A stretch of DNA of 64,000 nt, taken from positions 1-64,000 of the forward strand of contig CAVXKO010000003.1 of assembly GCA_963762315.1 (NCBI GenBank). The letters are read 5' to 3'. The DNA comes from RPQJ01 sp963762315. GTDB lineage: Bacteria > Pseudomonadota > Gammaproteobacteria > Steroidobacterales > Steroidobacteraceae. The notes under the pieces were generated by a model. The model did no database searches, was not told the DNA's origin, and saw only the letters and a program-made list of their open reading frames with translations. This document shows, in pieces, positions 45,642 through 55,648 of the stretch (positions within the stretch are counted from its first letter, which is position 1; each line of letters begins with the position of its first letter). Made by a program: the position numbers and the translations under genes.

Positions 45642-47054
45642 ATGAAAGTACTGCAGATCGTCGCACTGGCGCTGGCCGTCGATGCCGCGGGGCCCGCTTA
45701 TTCGGATGTGCCGACGCAGTCGGCCCAGGCGTCCGTTACCACGGACGTACCCAGCATCGCATTCGAGAAGTACACGCTGCCGAACGGGCTCGAGGTCATC
45801 CTCTCCCCGGACCATCGTCTGCCGATGGTGGCCGTCAACCTCTGGTATCACGTCGGCCCGGCCAACGAGGCTGCAGGGCGCACCGGATTCGCGCACCTTT
45901 TCGAGCACATGATGTTCCAGGGTGCCAGGCACGTGCCGCCGGACACCCACTTCCAGATGCTGGAAGGAGCCGGTGCGAGCGACATCAATGGCACGACTGA
46001 TTTTGACCGCACGAATTACTTCGAGACGCTGCCCGCGAACCAGCTCGAGCTGGCGCTGTGGCTCGAGTCGGACCGCATGGGGTACCTGCTCGACGTGCTC
46101 GACCAACCCAGCCTGTCGAACCAGCAGGACGTCGTGCGCAACGAGCGACGCCAGGGCGTCGAGAACCAGCCGTACGGCATCGTCCAGGAGGAGCTCTTCC
46201 ACCTGGTCTACCCAAAAGGCCACCCGTACTACGCCAGCGTCATCGGCTCGCACGCGGACATCCAGGCTGCGCGGCTCGAGGACGTGAAGAACTTCTTCAA
46301 GACATTCTATGCGCCAAACAACGCCAGCATCGCGATCGTCGGCGATTTCGATCCCGCCGAAGTGAAGGCGCTCGTCGCGAAGTACTTCGGGACGTTCAAG
46401 CGCGGCCCTGCGATTCCGAAGCTGGACGTCACGACGCCGCCCATCACGTCCGAGCGGCGGGCCGTGGTGCCGGACCGCGTCGAGCTGCCGAAGGTCTACC
46501 TCGCGTGGATCACCCCCGCCATCTACCAGAGCGGCGATGCGGAGGCCGACCTGGCTGCGCGGATCCTCGGCGGCGGAAAGTCGAGCCGGCTCTACAAGAA
46601 GCTCGTGTACGAGTTGCAGATCGCGCAGGACGTCACGGCCTCGCAGTACTCGCTGGTGCTCGGATCGTTCTTCAGCATCGAAGCGACCGCGCGTCCCGGG
46701 CACACCGCGGAGGAGCTGGAGAAGGTCATCGATGCCGAGATCGAACGATTCCGCGCCGAAGGCCCCAGCGCCGACGAAGTGGAGCGCGCGCGCAACACGA
46801 TCGAAACGGAACTGGTCGGCGGACTGGAGACACTCGGCGGATTCGGCGGCGTGGCCGATCGCTTGAACCAGTACAACCATTATCTTGGCGACCCGGGGTA
46901 CCTCGCGAAGGACGTCGCGCGTTACAGGACGGCCACGCCGGCGGCGGTCAAGTCGTTCGCGGCCGACCAGCTCAAGCGCAGCGCACGCGTGGTCGTGCAC
47001 GGAGTGCCTGGCACGCCGGACTTCGGGCCGGACGTGCCGACACCGAAGGGCTGA
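45642..47054 (+). CDS. M16 (pitrilysin-like) zinc protease, N-terminal active half of a split two-domain protein
   Basis: A 470-residue segment with a signal peptide and a functional M16 domain: the inverted zinc motif H-x-x-E-H is His85-Leu-Phe-Glu-His89, with the distal Glu in the 'VVRNERRQGVENQPYG' helix. It ends '...PTPKG' and stop at 47052-47054, but homologues with this end continue into a second M16 domain. Removing one G from the GGG at about 47048-47050 joins the frame to 'AENVAAGTGAES' and the next segment. The full protein would be about 940 residues, a periplasmic peptidase for unfolded peptides. Confidence 0.9.
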   Translation: MKVLQIVALALAVDAAGPAYSDVPTQSAQASVTTDVPSIAFEKYTLPNGLEVILSPDHRLPMVAVNLWYHVGPANEAAGRTGFAHLFEHMMFQGARHVPPDTHFQMLEGAGASDINGTTDFDRTNYFETLPANQLELALWLESDRMGYLLDVLDQPSLSNQQDVVRNERRQGVENQPYGIVQEELFHLVYPKGHPYYASVIGSHADIQAARLEDVKNFFKTFYAPNNASIAIVGDFDPAEVKALVAKYFGTFKRGPAIPKLDVTTPPITSERRAVVPDRVELPKVYLAWITPAIYQSGDAEADLAARILGGGKSSRLYKKLVYELQIAQDVTASQYSLVLGSFFSIEATARPGHTAEELEKVIDAEIERFRAEGPSADEVERARNTIETELVGGLETLGGFGGVADRLNQYNHYLGDPGYLAKDVARYRTATPAAVKSFAADQLKRSARVVVHGVPGTPDFGPDVPTPKG

Positions 47055-48465
47055 GAATGTCGCGGCGGGCACCGGCGCGGAATCGATCAATGCCGACGAG
47101 CCGTGGCGCGCGAAGCCGCCGAAGGCCGCGGCCGCCAAGCCGCTGCAACTGGCGGTTCCCCAGACGTTCAAACTCGCGAACGGGCTCACCGTCATCCTCG
47201 ACGAGCGCCGCAATCTGCCTATCGTGTCGGCCGCGCTGGTCTTCCGTACGGGCAGCGACGCCAATCCGTTCGACAAACCCGGGCTCGCCAACTTCACCGT
47301 GGCGATGCTCGACGAAGGCACCTCGTCCCGCAATGCGCTGCAGTTGGCGGACGACGTGGCGCAGATCGGTGCGACGCTGGAGACGGCCTCCACGATGGAC
47401 TTCTCGCGCGCACAGGTCCGGGCGCTGAAGCGCAATGCGCCGACGGCGCTGAACATCCTCGCCGACGTCGTGCTGCATCCGACGTTCCCGCAGGACGAGG
47501 TCGAGCGCCAACGCGGCCAGAGACTCTCGCAGCTGACGGAGGACCGGCAGAAGCCCTCCTCCGTAGCGGCGAAGGTCATGGCCGCAGCGCTCTACGGCTC
47601 GAAGCACCCGTACGGTTACGTCGAACTGGGTACCGAGCCCTCCGTCCAGCGCATGACCCGCGCGGACATGCAGGCGTTCTGGAAAGCCAACTTCGTTCCG
47701 AACAATGCCGCGCTGATCGTGGCGGGCGACATCGGCGTCGACGAATTGCGGAAGCTCGCGCAAGCTGCGTTCGGCGAATGGCAGCCGGGCAAGGCTGCGA
47801 CGCCGGTGCTCGGGGCGCCCGATACCACGAAGGCGAAGCTGGTGCTGGTCGACAAGCCCGGCGCGGCACAGACAGCGCTGCGCGTCGCGTCGATCGGCGT
47901 GCCTCGCGCGACGCCCGACTATGCGGCGCTCGAGGTCATGAACGCGTCGCTGGGCGGGTTGTTCTCGAGTCGCATCAACATGAACCTGCGCGAGGAGCAC
48001 GGGTACACGTACGGTGCGGGCTCGGCGTTCCGCTACCGCCGTGCGGCAGGTCCGTTCTTCGTCTCCACGGGTGTGCGCACGGACGTGACGGGTCCGGCGG
48101 TGAAGGAGATCTTCAAGGAAATCGATCGCATGATCGCGACGCCCCTGACCGCAGACGAACTGGACCTCGCGCGCGACTCGATCGTGAGGTCCTTGCCGGG
48201 ACAGTTCGAGACCTCGGGCCAGGTACTCAATAGTTTCGCGGACGTTTTCGTGTTCGACCTCGGCCTCGATTACTACCAGCGGCTCCCGCAGGCGGTGAAC
48301 GGGGTGACGTCGGAGGCGGCCTTGGACGTGGCCAGGCGGCACCTTGTACCTGCGAACATGATCGTGGTGGCCGTCGGCGACCGGGCCAAGATCGAGCCGC
48401 AGCTGAAGGACGTCGGGCTGGCCCCTCCGGAACTTCGGGACGCGGACGGCAACGTCATCAAGTGA
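47055..48465 (+). CDS. M16C domain, C-terminal inactive half of the split protease
   Basis: Continuation of the upstream peptidase in the next frame: 'INADEPWRAKPPKAAAAK ... FKLANGLTVILDERRNLPIVSAALVFRTGS'. Where active M16 proteins have H-x-x-E-H, it reads 'LANFTVAMLDEGT', so this half is the non-catalytic partner domain that closes the clam-shell chamber; the 'YTYGAGSAFRYRRAAGPFFVSTGVRTD' stretch matches the conserved R/Y substrate-binding motif of inactive halves. No signal peptide or convincing independent start is present, supporting a frameshift rather than a separate gene. Confidence 0.85.
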
Positions 48466-48531
48466 CGAGCATTCTTCGGTTCAAAGTGTGTTCGCGACGA
48501 AAAGGCGGGGCGGCAAGATTGCCGATCCACC

Positions 48532-49731
48532 TTACTCGTGCCGCAATGCGTCGATGGGGTTCAGCCCGGCTGCGCGGCGCGCCGGAAAGTAACCGAAGAG
48601 CACGCCGATCGCCGCTGAAAACACGAAGGACAGCAGGTTGATGCCCGGGTTGAACAGGTAGGGCACGTTCATCAGGCCCGCAAGCCCGATCGAGGCGACG
48701 GTGGCGAGCGCGATGCCCACCAGTCCGCCGAGGCTCGAAAGCACCACCGCCTCGATCAGGAACTGCAGCAGCACCTCGCGCTCGAGCGCCCCGATGGCGA
48801 GCCGCGTGCCTATCTCGCGCGTCCGCTCGGTCACCGACACCAGCATGATGTTCATGATGCCGATGCCGCCGACGAGCAGGCTCACGGCGGCCACGGCGGC
48901 GAGCAGCATCGTGAGGATCTTCGTCGTGGCGGTGAGCGTCTGCGTGATCTGCCGCGTATCCATCACGCGGAAGTCGTCGTCCTCGTTGTCGGCGATGTTG
49001 CGGCGCTCGCGCAGCAGTTGGGTGATCTGATCCTTGACGCCGTCGATCGACGCGCCCGTGGCCACCGAGACCATCATGCGGCTGACGTCCTGGGTGCCGG
49101 TGATGCGCCGTTGCACCGTGCGCAGCGGCATGATCACGACGTCGTCCTGGTCCGAGCCCATGGCCGACTGGCCTTTCGATTTCAGCAGCCCGATGACCTC
49201 GCAGGCGAACTGCTTGATGCGGATCTCGCTGCCGACCGGGTTCTGGCCTGTGAACAGCTTGCTGCGCACCGTTTCGCCGACGACGCAGACCGCCTTGCCC
49301 GCGCGCTCTTCCGCATCCGTGAACGTCCGGCCCGACACGACCTGCCAGTTGCCGGCCTCGAAGTAGTCTTCGCTGGTGCCGGTCACGACGGTCGGCCAGT
49401 TGTTCGCCTGGTAGACGGCCGTGGCAGCCTTGCTCACCACCGGAGCGACGAGCCGTGCCGACCCGACCTGCGCGCGGACGGCATCGACATCGGAGTCCCG
49501 GAAGGGCGCGGCCTCGGAGCCGGGACCGAAACGCTGGCCGGGCACGACGATCAGCAGGTTGCTGCCCATGCTGGAGATCTGGTCGGACACGGACCGCGTC
49601 GCCCCGTTGCCGAGCGTCACCATGGTGATCACCGCGGCCACGCCGATGACGATGCCGAGCACCGTCAGGAACGAGCGCAGCAGGTTGCGCCGGATGGCGC
49701 GCAGCGCGAGCGCGATCGTGTTCCAGAGCAT
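48532..49731 (-). CDS. MacB-type ABC transporter permease (FtsX domain)
   Basis: A 399-residue permease with an N-terminal TM helix, a large periplasmic MacB_PCD domain (about 45-245) and three C-terminal TM helices of the FtsX fold ('LLAAVAAVSLLVGGIGIMNIMLVSVTERTREIG', 'FLIEAVVLSSLGGLVGI', 'LLSFVFSAAIGVLFGYFPARRAAGLNPIDALRHE'). Works as a mechanotransmitting permease with the ATPase encoded upstream, which it overlaps by one base. Unlike MacB of E. coli, the ATPase is a separate polypeptide. Confidence 0.92.
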   Translation of the reverse strand: MLWNTIALALRAIRRNLLRSFLTVLGIVIGVAAVITMVTLGNGATRSVSDQISSMGSNLLIVVPGQRFGPGSEAAPFRDSDVDAVRAQVGSARLVAPVVSKAATAVYQANNWPTVVTGTSEDYFEAGNWQVVSGRTFTDAEERAGKAVCVVGETVRSKLFTGQNPVGSEIRIKQFACEVIGLLKSKGQSAMGSDQDDVVIMPLRTVQRRITGTQDVSRMMVSVATGASIDGVKDQITQLLRERRNIADNEDDDFRVMDTRQITQTLTATTKILTMLLAAVAAVSLLVGGIGIMNIMLVSVTERTREIGTRLAIGALEREVLLQFLIEAVVLSSLGGLVGIALATVASIGLAGLMNVPYLFNPGINLLSFVFSAAIGVLFGYFPARRAAGLNPIDALRHE

Positions 49732-50435
49732 CAGGCAGCCTCCGCGTCGCCGCGATCGCTGTCGATGCGCCCGTCGACGAATCGGACCGCCCGCCGCGCG
49801 AATGCAGCCACGTCGGGCTCGTGCGTTACCATCAGCACCGTGATGCCGTGGTCGCGATTGAACGACGTGATCAGTTCCATGATCTCGTGGCTCGTGCGGC
49901 TGTCGAGATTTCCGGTCGGCTCGTCCGCAAGCAGCACGGCAGGCCGCGTCACGATGGCGCGCGCAATCGCGACGCGCTGCTGCTGGCCGCCCGAGAGTTC
50001 CGCGGGTGTGTGATCCTCCCAGCCCTTGAGCCCCACCTGCTCGAGCGCGGTGCGCGCAGCTGCGTGTCGCGTGGCTGCCGGTTCGCCACGGTAGATCAGC
50101 GGCAGCTCGACGTTCTCGAGCGCCGTGGTGCGCGCCAGCAGGTTGAAGCCCTGGAACACGAAGCCGAGGAAGTGGCGGCGCACCAGCGCGCGCTGGTTCC
50201 GCGTCATCTGCTCGACGCGCGCACCGCGGAATTCATAGCGGCCGCTCGTCGGCGTGTCGAGGCAGCCGAGGATGTTCATCGCCGTCGACTTGCCGGAGCC
50301 GCTGGGCCCCATGATCGCGACGAATTCGCCGGCGGCGATCTCGAGATCGATCCCTTTCAGGGCCTGGAATGCCGCCTGTCCCGTGCCGTAGGTCTTGGTG
50401 ATGCCGGCCAGGCGGATCAGCGACGCGGCGCTCAT
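49731..50435 (-). CDS. ABC transporter ATPase (MacB/LolD type)
   Basis: A 234-residue ATPase with Walker A 'GPSGSGKST', signature 'LSGGQQQRVAIARA', Walker B 'PAVLLADEPTGNLDS' and the H-loop 'VLMVTHEPDVA'. It pairs with the adjacent FtsX-type permease and the membrane-fusion protein; overlaps both neighbours (ATGA with macA-like, one base with the permease). Confidence 0.94.
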   Translation of the reverse strand: MSAASLIRLAGITKTYGTGQAAFQALKGIDLEIAAGEFVAIMGPSGSGKSTAMNILGCLDTPTSGRYEFRGARVEQMTRNQRALVRRHFLGFVFQGFNLLARTTALENVELPLIYRGEPAATRHAAARTALEQVGLKGWEDHTPAELSGGQQQRVAIARAIVTRPAVLLADEPTGNLDSRTSHEIMELITSFNRDHGITVLMVTHEPDVAAFARRAVRFVDGRIDSDRGDAEAA

Positions 50436-51718
50436 GGCTTGGCGCTGATAGCTTCCGTGATGACTTCCATGCCGGCCGTCAGCTCGCCGCCGAGAATCTC
50501 CGTCACCTTGCCGTCGGTCGCGCCGGTCTTCACGTCGAACGGCTTCGGTGCGCCGTTCTCCAGCACCCAGACCCGGGGCTGCCCTTCGCCGGATGCCGAC
50601 CGAACCTTCTTCGCCTGCTGGGGCGGGCGGGGCATGAGTGCGCCGACGATCGTGTTGCCTTTCTTCTTCTGCGGTGCCTCGGCGACCGGCGGCGAGAAAC
50701 GCAGCGCCGCATTGGGCACGAGCAATGCGTTCTCGCGCGTGACGGTCGTGATCTCGGCCGTGCCCGTCATGCCCGGGCGCAGGCTGAGGTCGTCGTTGTT
50801 GACGTCGAGCACCGTCAGGTACGAGACGACTCCTTCCTTCTCCTGCGAGCCATAACCGACACGGCTGATGACGGCCTGGTACTTGCGGCCGGGCCAGGCA
50901 TCGACGGTGAACTGCGCCGGTTGGCCGATCTTGACCTGGCCCACGTCGGCTTCGTCCACGTCCACCTGCAGTTCCATCCTGGCGAGGTCCTCGGCGAGCG
51001 TGAACAGGACCGGTGCCTGGAAAGAGGCCGCCACGGTCTGGCCCGGTTCGACCTTGCGCGTCAGCACCAGGCCGTCGATGGGCGAGCGGATGGTGGCCTT
51101 GGTCAGGTTGGTGTCGTCGGACTTCAGCGCCGCGCGAGCTTGCGCAACGCCGGCCTGTGCGCTTGCCAGGTCCGCCTCGGCGCGCTTGGCATTGGCCTGC
51201 GCCGTGTCCATGTCGGTGTGCGAGATGAACGACCCGCCCGACGCTTCGGAGACTCGCTGCAGGCGCGAGAGTTGCGCGCGCTTCTCCATGACGGTGGCCT
51301 CGGCCTGCAGCGACTGCCCTTCGGCGGCCGCGAGGGACGCGCGCGATCGCTCGACCGCGTCATGCAGCTTCGAGAGGTCGAGCTGCGCCAGCACCTGGCC
51401 CTTGTGCACGCGATCGTTCGCGTCCACGAAAACCTGCTCCACGATGCCGGACAACTCGCTGCCGACATCGACCTGGTTGGTCGGTTGCAGGTTGCCGGTG
51501 GCCGAGACCCTGACGACCAGCGTTCCGGTCGAGACGGACTCGGTCTTGTATTGCGGAGTGCTCGAGCCGCCGCGCGACCCGAGCCAGAGTGCGGCGGCGA
51601 TGGCAATTGCGGCCACCGCGGCAAGCCACCACCTGTTGCGCGCGAGGAAGCCTTCCGGCTTCGCTTCCATGAGGGCCTGCAGGGTCGAGTCCTGTTCCGT
51701 TTCTCTTGTCGTCGACAT
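50432..51718 (-). CDS. MacA-like periplasmic membrane-fusion protein
   Basis: A 428-residue HlyD/RND-type adaptor: short cytosolic tail, one TM helix (WWLAAVAAIAIAAALWLG), lipoyl-type halves ('GNLQPTNQVDVGSELSGIVEQVFVDANDRVHKGQVLAQLD' and 'ATIRSPIDGLVLTRKVEPGQTV'), a coiled-coil hairpin (about 110-190) and beta-barrel domain. It links the ABC pump to an outer-membrane channel, not encoded here. First of three overlapping pump genes. Confidence 0.92.
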   Translation of the reverse strand: MSTTRETEQDSTLQALMEAKPEGFLARNRWWLAAVAAIAIAAALWLGSRGGSSTPQYKTESVSTGTLVVRVSATGNLQPTNQVDVGSELSGIVEQVFVDANDRVHKGQVLAQLDLSKLHDAVERSRASLAAAEGQSLQAEATVMEKRAQLSRLQRVSEASGGSFISHTDMDTAQANAKRAEADLASAQAGVAQARAALKSDDTNLTKATIRSPIDGLVLTRKVEPGQTVAASFQAPVLFTLAEDLARMELQVDVDEADVGQVKIGQPAQFTVDAWPGRKYQAVISRVGYGSQEKEGVVSYLTVLDVNNDDLSLRPGMTGTAEITTVTRENALLVPNAALRFSPPVAEAPQKKKGNTIVGALMPRPPQQAKKVRSASGEGQPRVWVLENGAPKPFDVKTGATDGKVTEILGGELTAGMEVITEAISAKP

Positions 51719-51748
51719 GATCTGAGAGAGTCCTCGGCCGCGGCGAGC

Positions 51749-52480
51749 TCAGTAGGCGCGCGCGACTTCCTCGCGAACCAGCTTCACCAGCTGTTCGTCG
51801 CCGAACTCCGGCAACGGCCTTCCATTGACGAAGTACTCCGGCGTCGCCGTGACTTTCAGCGTTGCCGCGTCGCTCATGTCACGCGCCATGCGCTGCGTGA
51901 CTTCCGGCGAGTTCATGTCGGCCATCAGCTGGTCCATGTCCAGTCCGACGCCCGACACGGCCTGCAGCACGAGGTCCTGCTGCACGGCGTGATTGGGCGC
52001 CCACCGCCCTTGGGAGCCGAACAGCGCTTCGAGCGTCTGCCAGTACTTGTCCTGCTTGCGGCTCGCTTCCAGCACGCGGACGGGGAACTCGGAGCCCTCG
52101 TGGAACGCGACGTGTCGCGTGGAGAGGCGGATCCTGCCCGGGTTCTCGGCCATCAGGTCCTGCACGATCGGATAGAACAGGGCGCAGGTCTCGCACGCCG
52201 GATCGAGGAACTCGACGACGTGCACCTTTGCGCCCGCTTCGCCGTGCGACGGCGAATGCTCGCTCGCGAGGGCCGCGGCCCGTGCCGGGTCCGTGGACTG
52301 CGTTGGCGCCGAACGCTCGCCGCCGAAAAGGAACACGCCGGCGACGGCCGCAACCGCCAGGAACGCGATGGCGCCGACGAGGAGGGCCCGTCGTCCACGG
52401 CCGCCCGCGGCCGCAGGCTCGCCGGCCGCAGCAGCTTGTGAATCGGCAGGACGGTTCCGCTGGCTCTTGCGACTCATCAC
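51749..52480 (-). CDS. Membrane-anchored DsbA-family thiol-disulfide protein
   Basis: A 243-residue protein with an N-terminal TM helix (ALLVGAIAFLAVAAVAGVFLF) and a periplasmic thioredoxin fold with inserted helices (DSBA/Thioredoxin_4 type). The active site is Cys-Glu-Thr-Cys in 'DPACETCALFYP'; the cis-Pro loop is 'TATPEYFVNG'. Likely introduces or shuffles disulfides. Thirty bases upstream of the macA-like gene on the same strand, so it may be co-transcribed. Confidence 0.88.
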   Translation of the reverse strand: MMSRKSQRNRPADSQAAAAGEPAAAGGRGRRALLVGAIAFLAVAAVAGVFLFGGERSAPTQSTDPARAAALASEHSPSHGEAGAKVHVVEFLDPACETCALFYPIVQDLMAENPGRIRLSTRHVAFHEGSEFPVRVLEASRKQDKYWQTLEALFGSQGRWAPNHAVQQDLVLQAVSGVGLDMDQLMADMNSPEVTQRMARDMSDAATLKVTATPEYFVNGRPLPEFGDEQLVKLVREEVARAY

Positions 52481-52542
52481 GACTCCTCAGGTGTGGCCAA
52501 AAAACGCCCACGGCGTTCTCGCCGCGCTCGCGGTCGCCGGGC

Positions 52543-53235
52543 TCAGTTCGCGCGAACCAGGCCGTCCTTGTGCAGGCGGTCCGCGATCGCGTCTGTGATC
52601 GTGAGGAAGCCGGCGTCGCGCGACTCGATGTTCTTGACGGAGGTGTCCACGCTGAAGACCATCGTGGCGCCCTTCGTCTCGTACACGCGGGTCGTGACCT
52701 TGACCTCGGACTTGATCGTCGTGATCGACGGAGAGGTGGTGAAATCGGCGTAGATCACCGGCACGCCATAGGCGCCGTAGTAGCCGTCCCAGCCGTACGC
52801 CCAGCCGCTGTCGGTGGCCTTGTAGTAGGCGCCGCCGCGGGTGTCGCGGCTGCCGCCGTCCTTCGTGTCCGTGTTCTTGCCCACGAGCAGCGTGGCGATC
52901 ACCGCGTCGATTCCGAGCTCGTCGACGGCCGCCTCGATACCCGCGCGGGTCAGCGGCTCCTTCTGCTTCAGGGCATCGCAGCTCGTCGCCACCAGCGTCG
53001 TTTCGTTCCGCAGGCGCTTGGCGAGCACGCGCTCGAAGGAGCAGCGCTGGCTCAGGTTCGGGCTGACGCCGACCACGAGAATGGTCGAGAACGACTGGCC
53101 GCGCGACGCGCCCGGTCCCCAGGTGCTGGACACCTTGGGGTGCTGGGCGCAGCCCGCCACGCAGGCGACGCCCGCCAGCAGCAGCATCCGGGCAATAGAC
53201 TTCGTCGACAGGACGGGGGCGGCACGATTCAGCAA
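52543..53235 (-). CDS. Hypothetical lipoprotein
   Basis: A 230-residue protein with a lipoprotein signal (MLLLAGVACVAGC). The mature fold begins 'FSTILVVGVSPNLSQRCSFERVLAKRLRN', a pattern of small periplasmic DUF4136-like or TolB-N-like alpha/beta proteins, and has a Gly/Tyr-rich middle ('GWAYGWDGYYGAYGVPVIY') and beta-rich C-terminus. Function unknown. Confidence 0.75.
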   Translation of the reverse strand: MLNRAAPVLSTKSIARMLLLAGVACVAGCAQHPKVSSTWGPGASRGQSFSTILVVGVSPNLSQRCSFERVLAKRLRNETTLVATSCDALKQKEPLTRAGIEAAVDELGIDAVIATLLVGKNTDTKDGGSRDTRGGAYYKATDSGWAYGWDGYYGAYGVPVIYADFTTSPSITTIKSEVKVTTRVYETKGATMVFSVDTSVKNIESRDAGFLTITDAIADRLHKDGLVRAN

Positions 53236-53315
53236 GGCAGGCTCCGGGGAAAGCAGCGCAGGAAAGGCGTAAGGATACGCTAACGGCCTGCGCCGGGCCT
53301 AACCGGCGTCCGCGC

Positions 53316-54123
53316 TCAGGACTCGCGCCACGCGGGCGGTCGCTTGCCGACGAAGGCGTCGATGCCTTCCGCGGCGTCGTCGAAACCGAGGTTGCAGGTC
53401 ATCGTGCGGCCGGCCGTGTCGTAGGCGTCGCGCACGCCCTGCTCGAGCTGCGCATAGAACGTGCGCTTGCCGAGGCCGATGACCTTGGCGCTGCGCGCGG
53501 TGATGCGATCCACGTAGTGCTGGACGGCGGCGTCCAGGTCGAGCGGCCGGCACCGCGCGATTCACCAGGCCCCAGTCGACCGCTTGCCCGGCGCTGATCG
53601 TGTCGCCCGTGAGCAGCATTTCCATCGCGCGCTTGCGGCCGATATTGCGGCTGACGCCCACCGCCGGCGTCGAGCAGAACACGCCGATATTCACGCCGGG
53701 CAGTGCAAAAGTGGCGGTGTCGGCGGCCACGGCCAGGTCGCACATCGAGACCAGCTGGCAACCCGCGGCCGTCGCAATGCCGTGCACGCGCGCGATCACG
53801 GGTTGCGGCAGCTCCGTGATGCGGAGCATCAGGCGGTTGCACGCGTCGAACAGCGCGTTCAACCACGCGTCGTCCCCCGTGTGCGCGCGCATCTCGCGCA
53901 GGTCGTGGCCCGCGCAGAAGCCCTTGCCCTCGGCGGCAAGGACGACGACCCGCGCGTTGCGATCGAGTTCGATGGCAGCGAGCGCCGCATCGAGCGCAGC
54001 GATCATGTCCACCGAGAGCGGGTTGAAGCGGCTCCCGCGGTTCAGCGTGAGCCTGGCCACGCCGCCCTCCGTGGTGCAGAGCACCAGCGGAGAGCTTTGC
54101 GAGTCGTCGGGTCGTGCCGACAT
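53316..54123 (-). CDS. Enoyl-CoA hydratase/isomerase family protein, one frameshift
   Basis: From ATG 54123. Crotonase markers: 'GVARLTLNRGSRFNPLSVDMIAALDAAL', oxyanion-hole 'AEGKGFCAGHDLREM' and 'VHGIATAAGCQLVSMCDLAVAADTATFALPGVNIG'. The second oxyanion segment is present; one of the two usual catalytic Glu positions appears substituted (AAGCQL). After 'GLVNRAVP' a one-base shift near 53550 restores 'LDLDAAVQHYVDRITARSAKVIGLGKR' to the stop at 53316. Restored length about 269 residues, normal for the family. Substrate acyl-CoA unknown. Fourteen bases after the GFA gene. Confidence 0.85.
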
Positions 54124-54137
54124 CGATGTGTCCGACG

Positions 54138-54569
54138 TCACTCCGGGAGGACGTCGCCCGAGCCGCCGAACTCCTTCGGGAAGTCCTTGAACTTCGGCAG
54201 GCCGTCGGTGACCTTCATGACCTTCTCGCCGTAGTGCACGTGTACCGTCGGCGTGTACTTGAGGCCGACGACGGAGCCGGCCGGCACGTCGGTCATGCCC
54301 ATGCCCGGGTGGCCGACGAAGACGGCGGCGCCGCAGCTCTTGCAGAACTGGCGGTGGCTGTTCTCGGTCTTCTTGTAGAGGCCGAGGTTGTCGGCGCCCT
54401 TGACGACCTTGACGTTCGGCGACGGCCAGAGCGCCGCGGCGTGAATCGGCGCGCTGAGCCAGCTGCGGCAGGAAACGCAGTGGCAATAGGCCTGCACCGC
54501 CGGCGGGCCGCTGATCTCGAGCTGGACCGCGCCGCAGGGGCAGCCGGCCTTGTAGGTCTCGCTGGTCAT
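54138..54569 (-). CDS. GFA-family (glutathione-dependent formaldehyde-activating-like) zinc protein
   Basis: A 143-residue protein of the Mss4-like fold with zinc ligands in 'GCPCGAVQ', 'AYCHCVSCRSW' and 'FCKSCGAAVF'. GFA-like proteins bind zinc; many have been named for glutathione-formaldehyde condensation, but that activity is doubtful for most. Upstream partner in a probable operon with the enoyl-CoA hydratase; divergent from the CDF gene. Confidence 0.88.
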   Translation of the reverse strand: MTSETYKAGCPCGAVQLEISGPPAVQAYCHCVSCRSWLSAPIHAAALWPSPNVKVVKGADNLGLYKKTENSHRQFCKSCGAAVFVGHPGMGMTDVPAGSVVGLKYTPTVHVHYGEKVMKVTDGLPKFKDFPKEFGGSGDVLPE

Positions 54570-54658
54570 CGTGATCCTCCGTTGGCGTGAGCCAAGTTCT
54601 TGTGAGCGGGCACCGAGAGTAATCCAATGGCGCCCCGGCGGGCACGCGGCATTGCAAC

Positions 54659-55637
54659 ATGCCAGACTACCGTGACCCTGTGACCCGCCCGGAACCGCTC
54701 AACTTGCCGTCTCAGCCCTCGCACGATCACACCTTCGACCTGCACAACCCCGTCGCCGAGCGCCGCACGCGCCAGGTGATGTGGCTGACCGCCGTGATGA
54801 TGGTCGTCGAGATCGCCGCCGGGACGATCTTCGGCTCCATGGCGTTGCTGGCCGACGGGTGGCACATGAGTTCGCACGCGCTGGCGCTCGGCGTCTCGGC
54901 CGGGGCCTATGCGTTCGCCCGCCGCCTGGCTCGCGATCCCCGGTTTGCGTTCGGCACCTGGAAGATCGAGGTGCTTGGCGGGTACACGAGTGCCGTGTTC
55001 CTGGTGGGCGTTGCGGCCTACATGGGAATCGAGTCGATCCAGCGGCTCGTGGCGCCCACGGCGATCCGCTTCGATGAGGCCATCCCGGTCGCGATCATCG
55101 GACTCGCCGTGAACGTGATCTCCGCGTGGCTGCTCTCGACGGGGCATCACGACCACGGGCATGCGCACGCGGGACATGCCGAGCATGGGCACGGTCACTC
55201 GCATCCACCACGACCTCAACCTGCGCTCGGCCTACCTGCACGTAGTCGCTGATGCGGTCACGTCCGTGCTCGCGATCGCGGCCCTGGTCGGCGGCAGGTA
55301 TTTCGGCGCCACCTGGCTCGATCCGGTCATGGGGCTGGTCGGCACGGTGCTGGTCGGCCGGTGGGCGATCGGCCTGCTTCGCGACACGGGCCGGGTGCTG
55401 CTAGATGCCGAAATGGATGCGCCGGTGGTGGCGGAAGTGCGTGAGGTGGTGGGCACGCTGCCGCAACCCACGGTCATCCGCGACCTGCACGTCTGGCGCG
55501 TCGGCAAGGGCAAGTACGCGTGCATCCTCAGCCTCGCCACGGAGGCCGATCTGGATGCGGGGACCGTGCGGCAGGCACTCGCCATCCACGAGGAACTGGT
55601 TCACGTGACGGTCGAGATCACCTCGCGCACGTCCTGA
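54659..55637 (+). CDS. Cation-diffusion-facilitator (CDF) metal exporter, DmeF-like, one frameshift
   Basis: The first frame has TM helices and the metal site 'SMALLADGWHMSSHALALGVS' (H-x-x-x-D type), then a His-rich loop (GHHDHGHAHAGHAEHGHGHSH). The frame then shifts near 55207 (one surplus C) to 'HHDLNLRSAYLHVVADAVTSVLAIAAL', TM5-6 and the cytosolic CDF domain. Restored length about 325 residues. It exports divalent metals (Zn, Co, Ni or Cd) from the cytoplasm. Located next to the copper genes. Confidence 0.88.
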
Positions 55638-55648
55638 GGCGGGCCGAG

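Noticed and set aside
53299..54660. A 453-codon frame that would fuse a GFA-region peptide to the enoyl-CoA hydratase.
   Set aside because: The N-terminal third is the shadow of the GFA gene and the C-terminal third follows a frameshift; the hydratase has a good Met at 54123.
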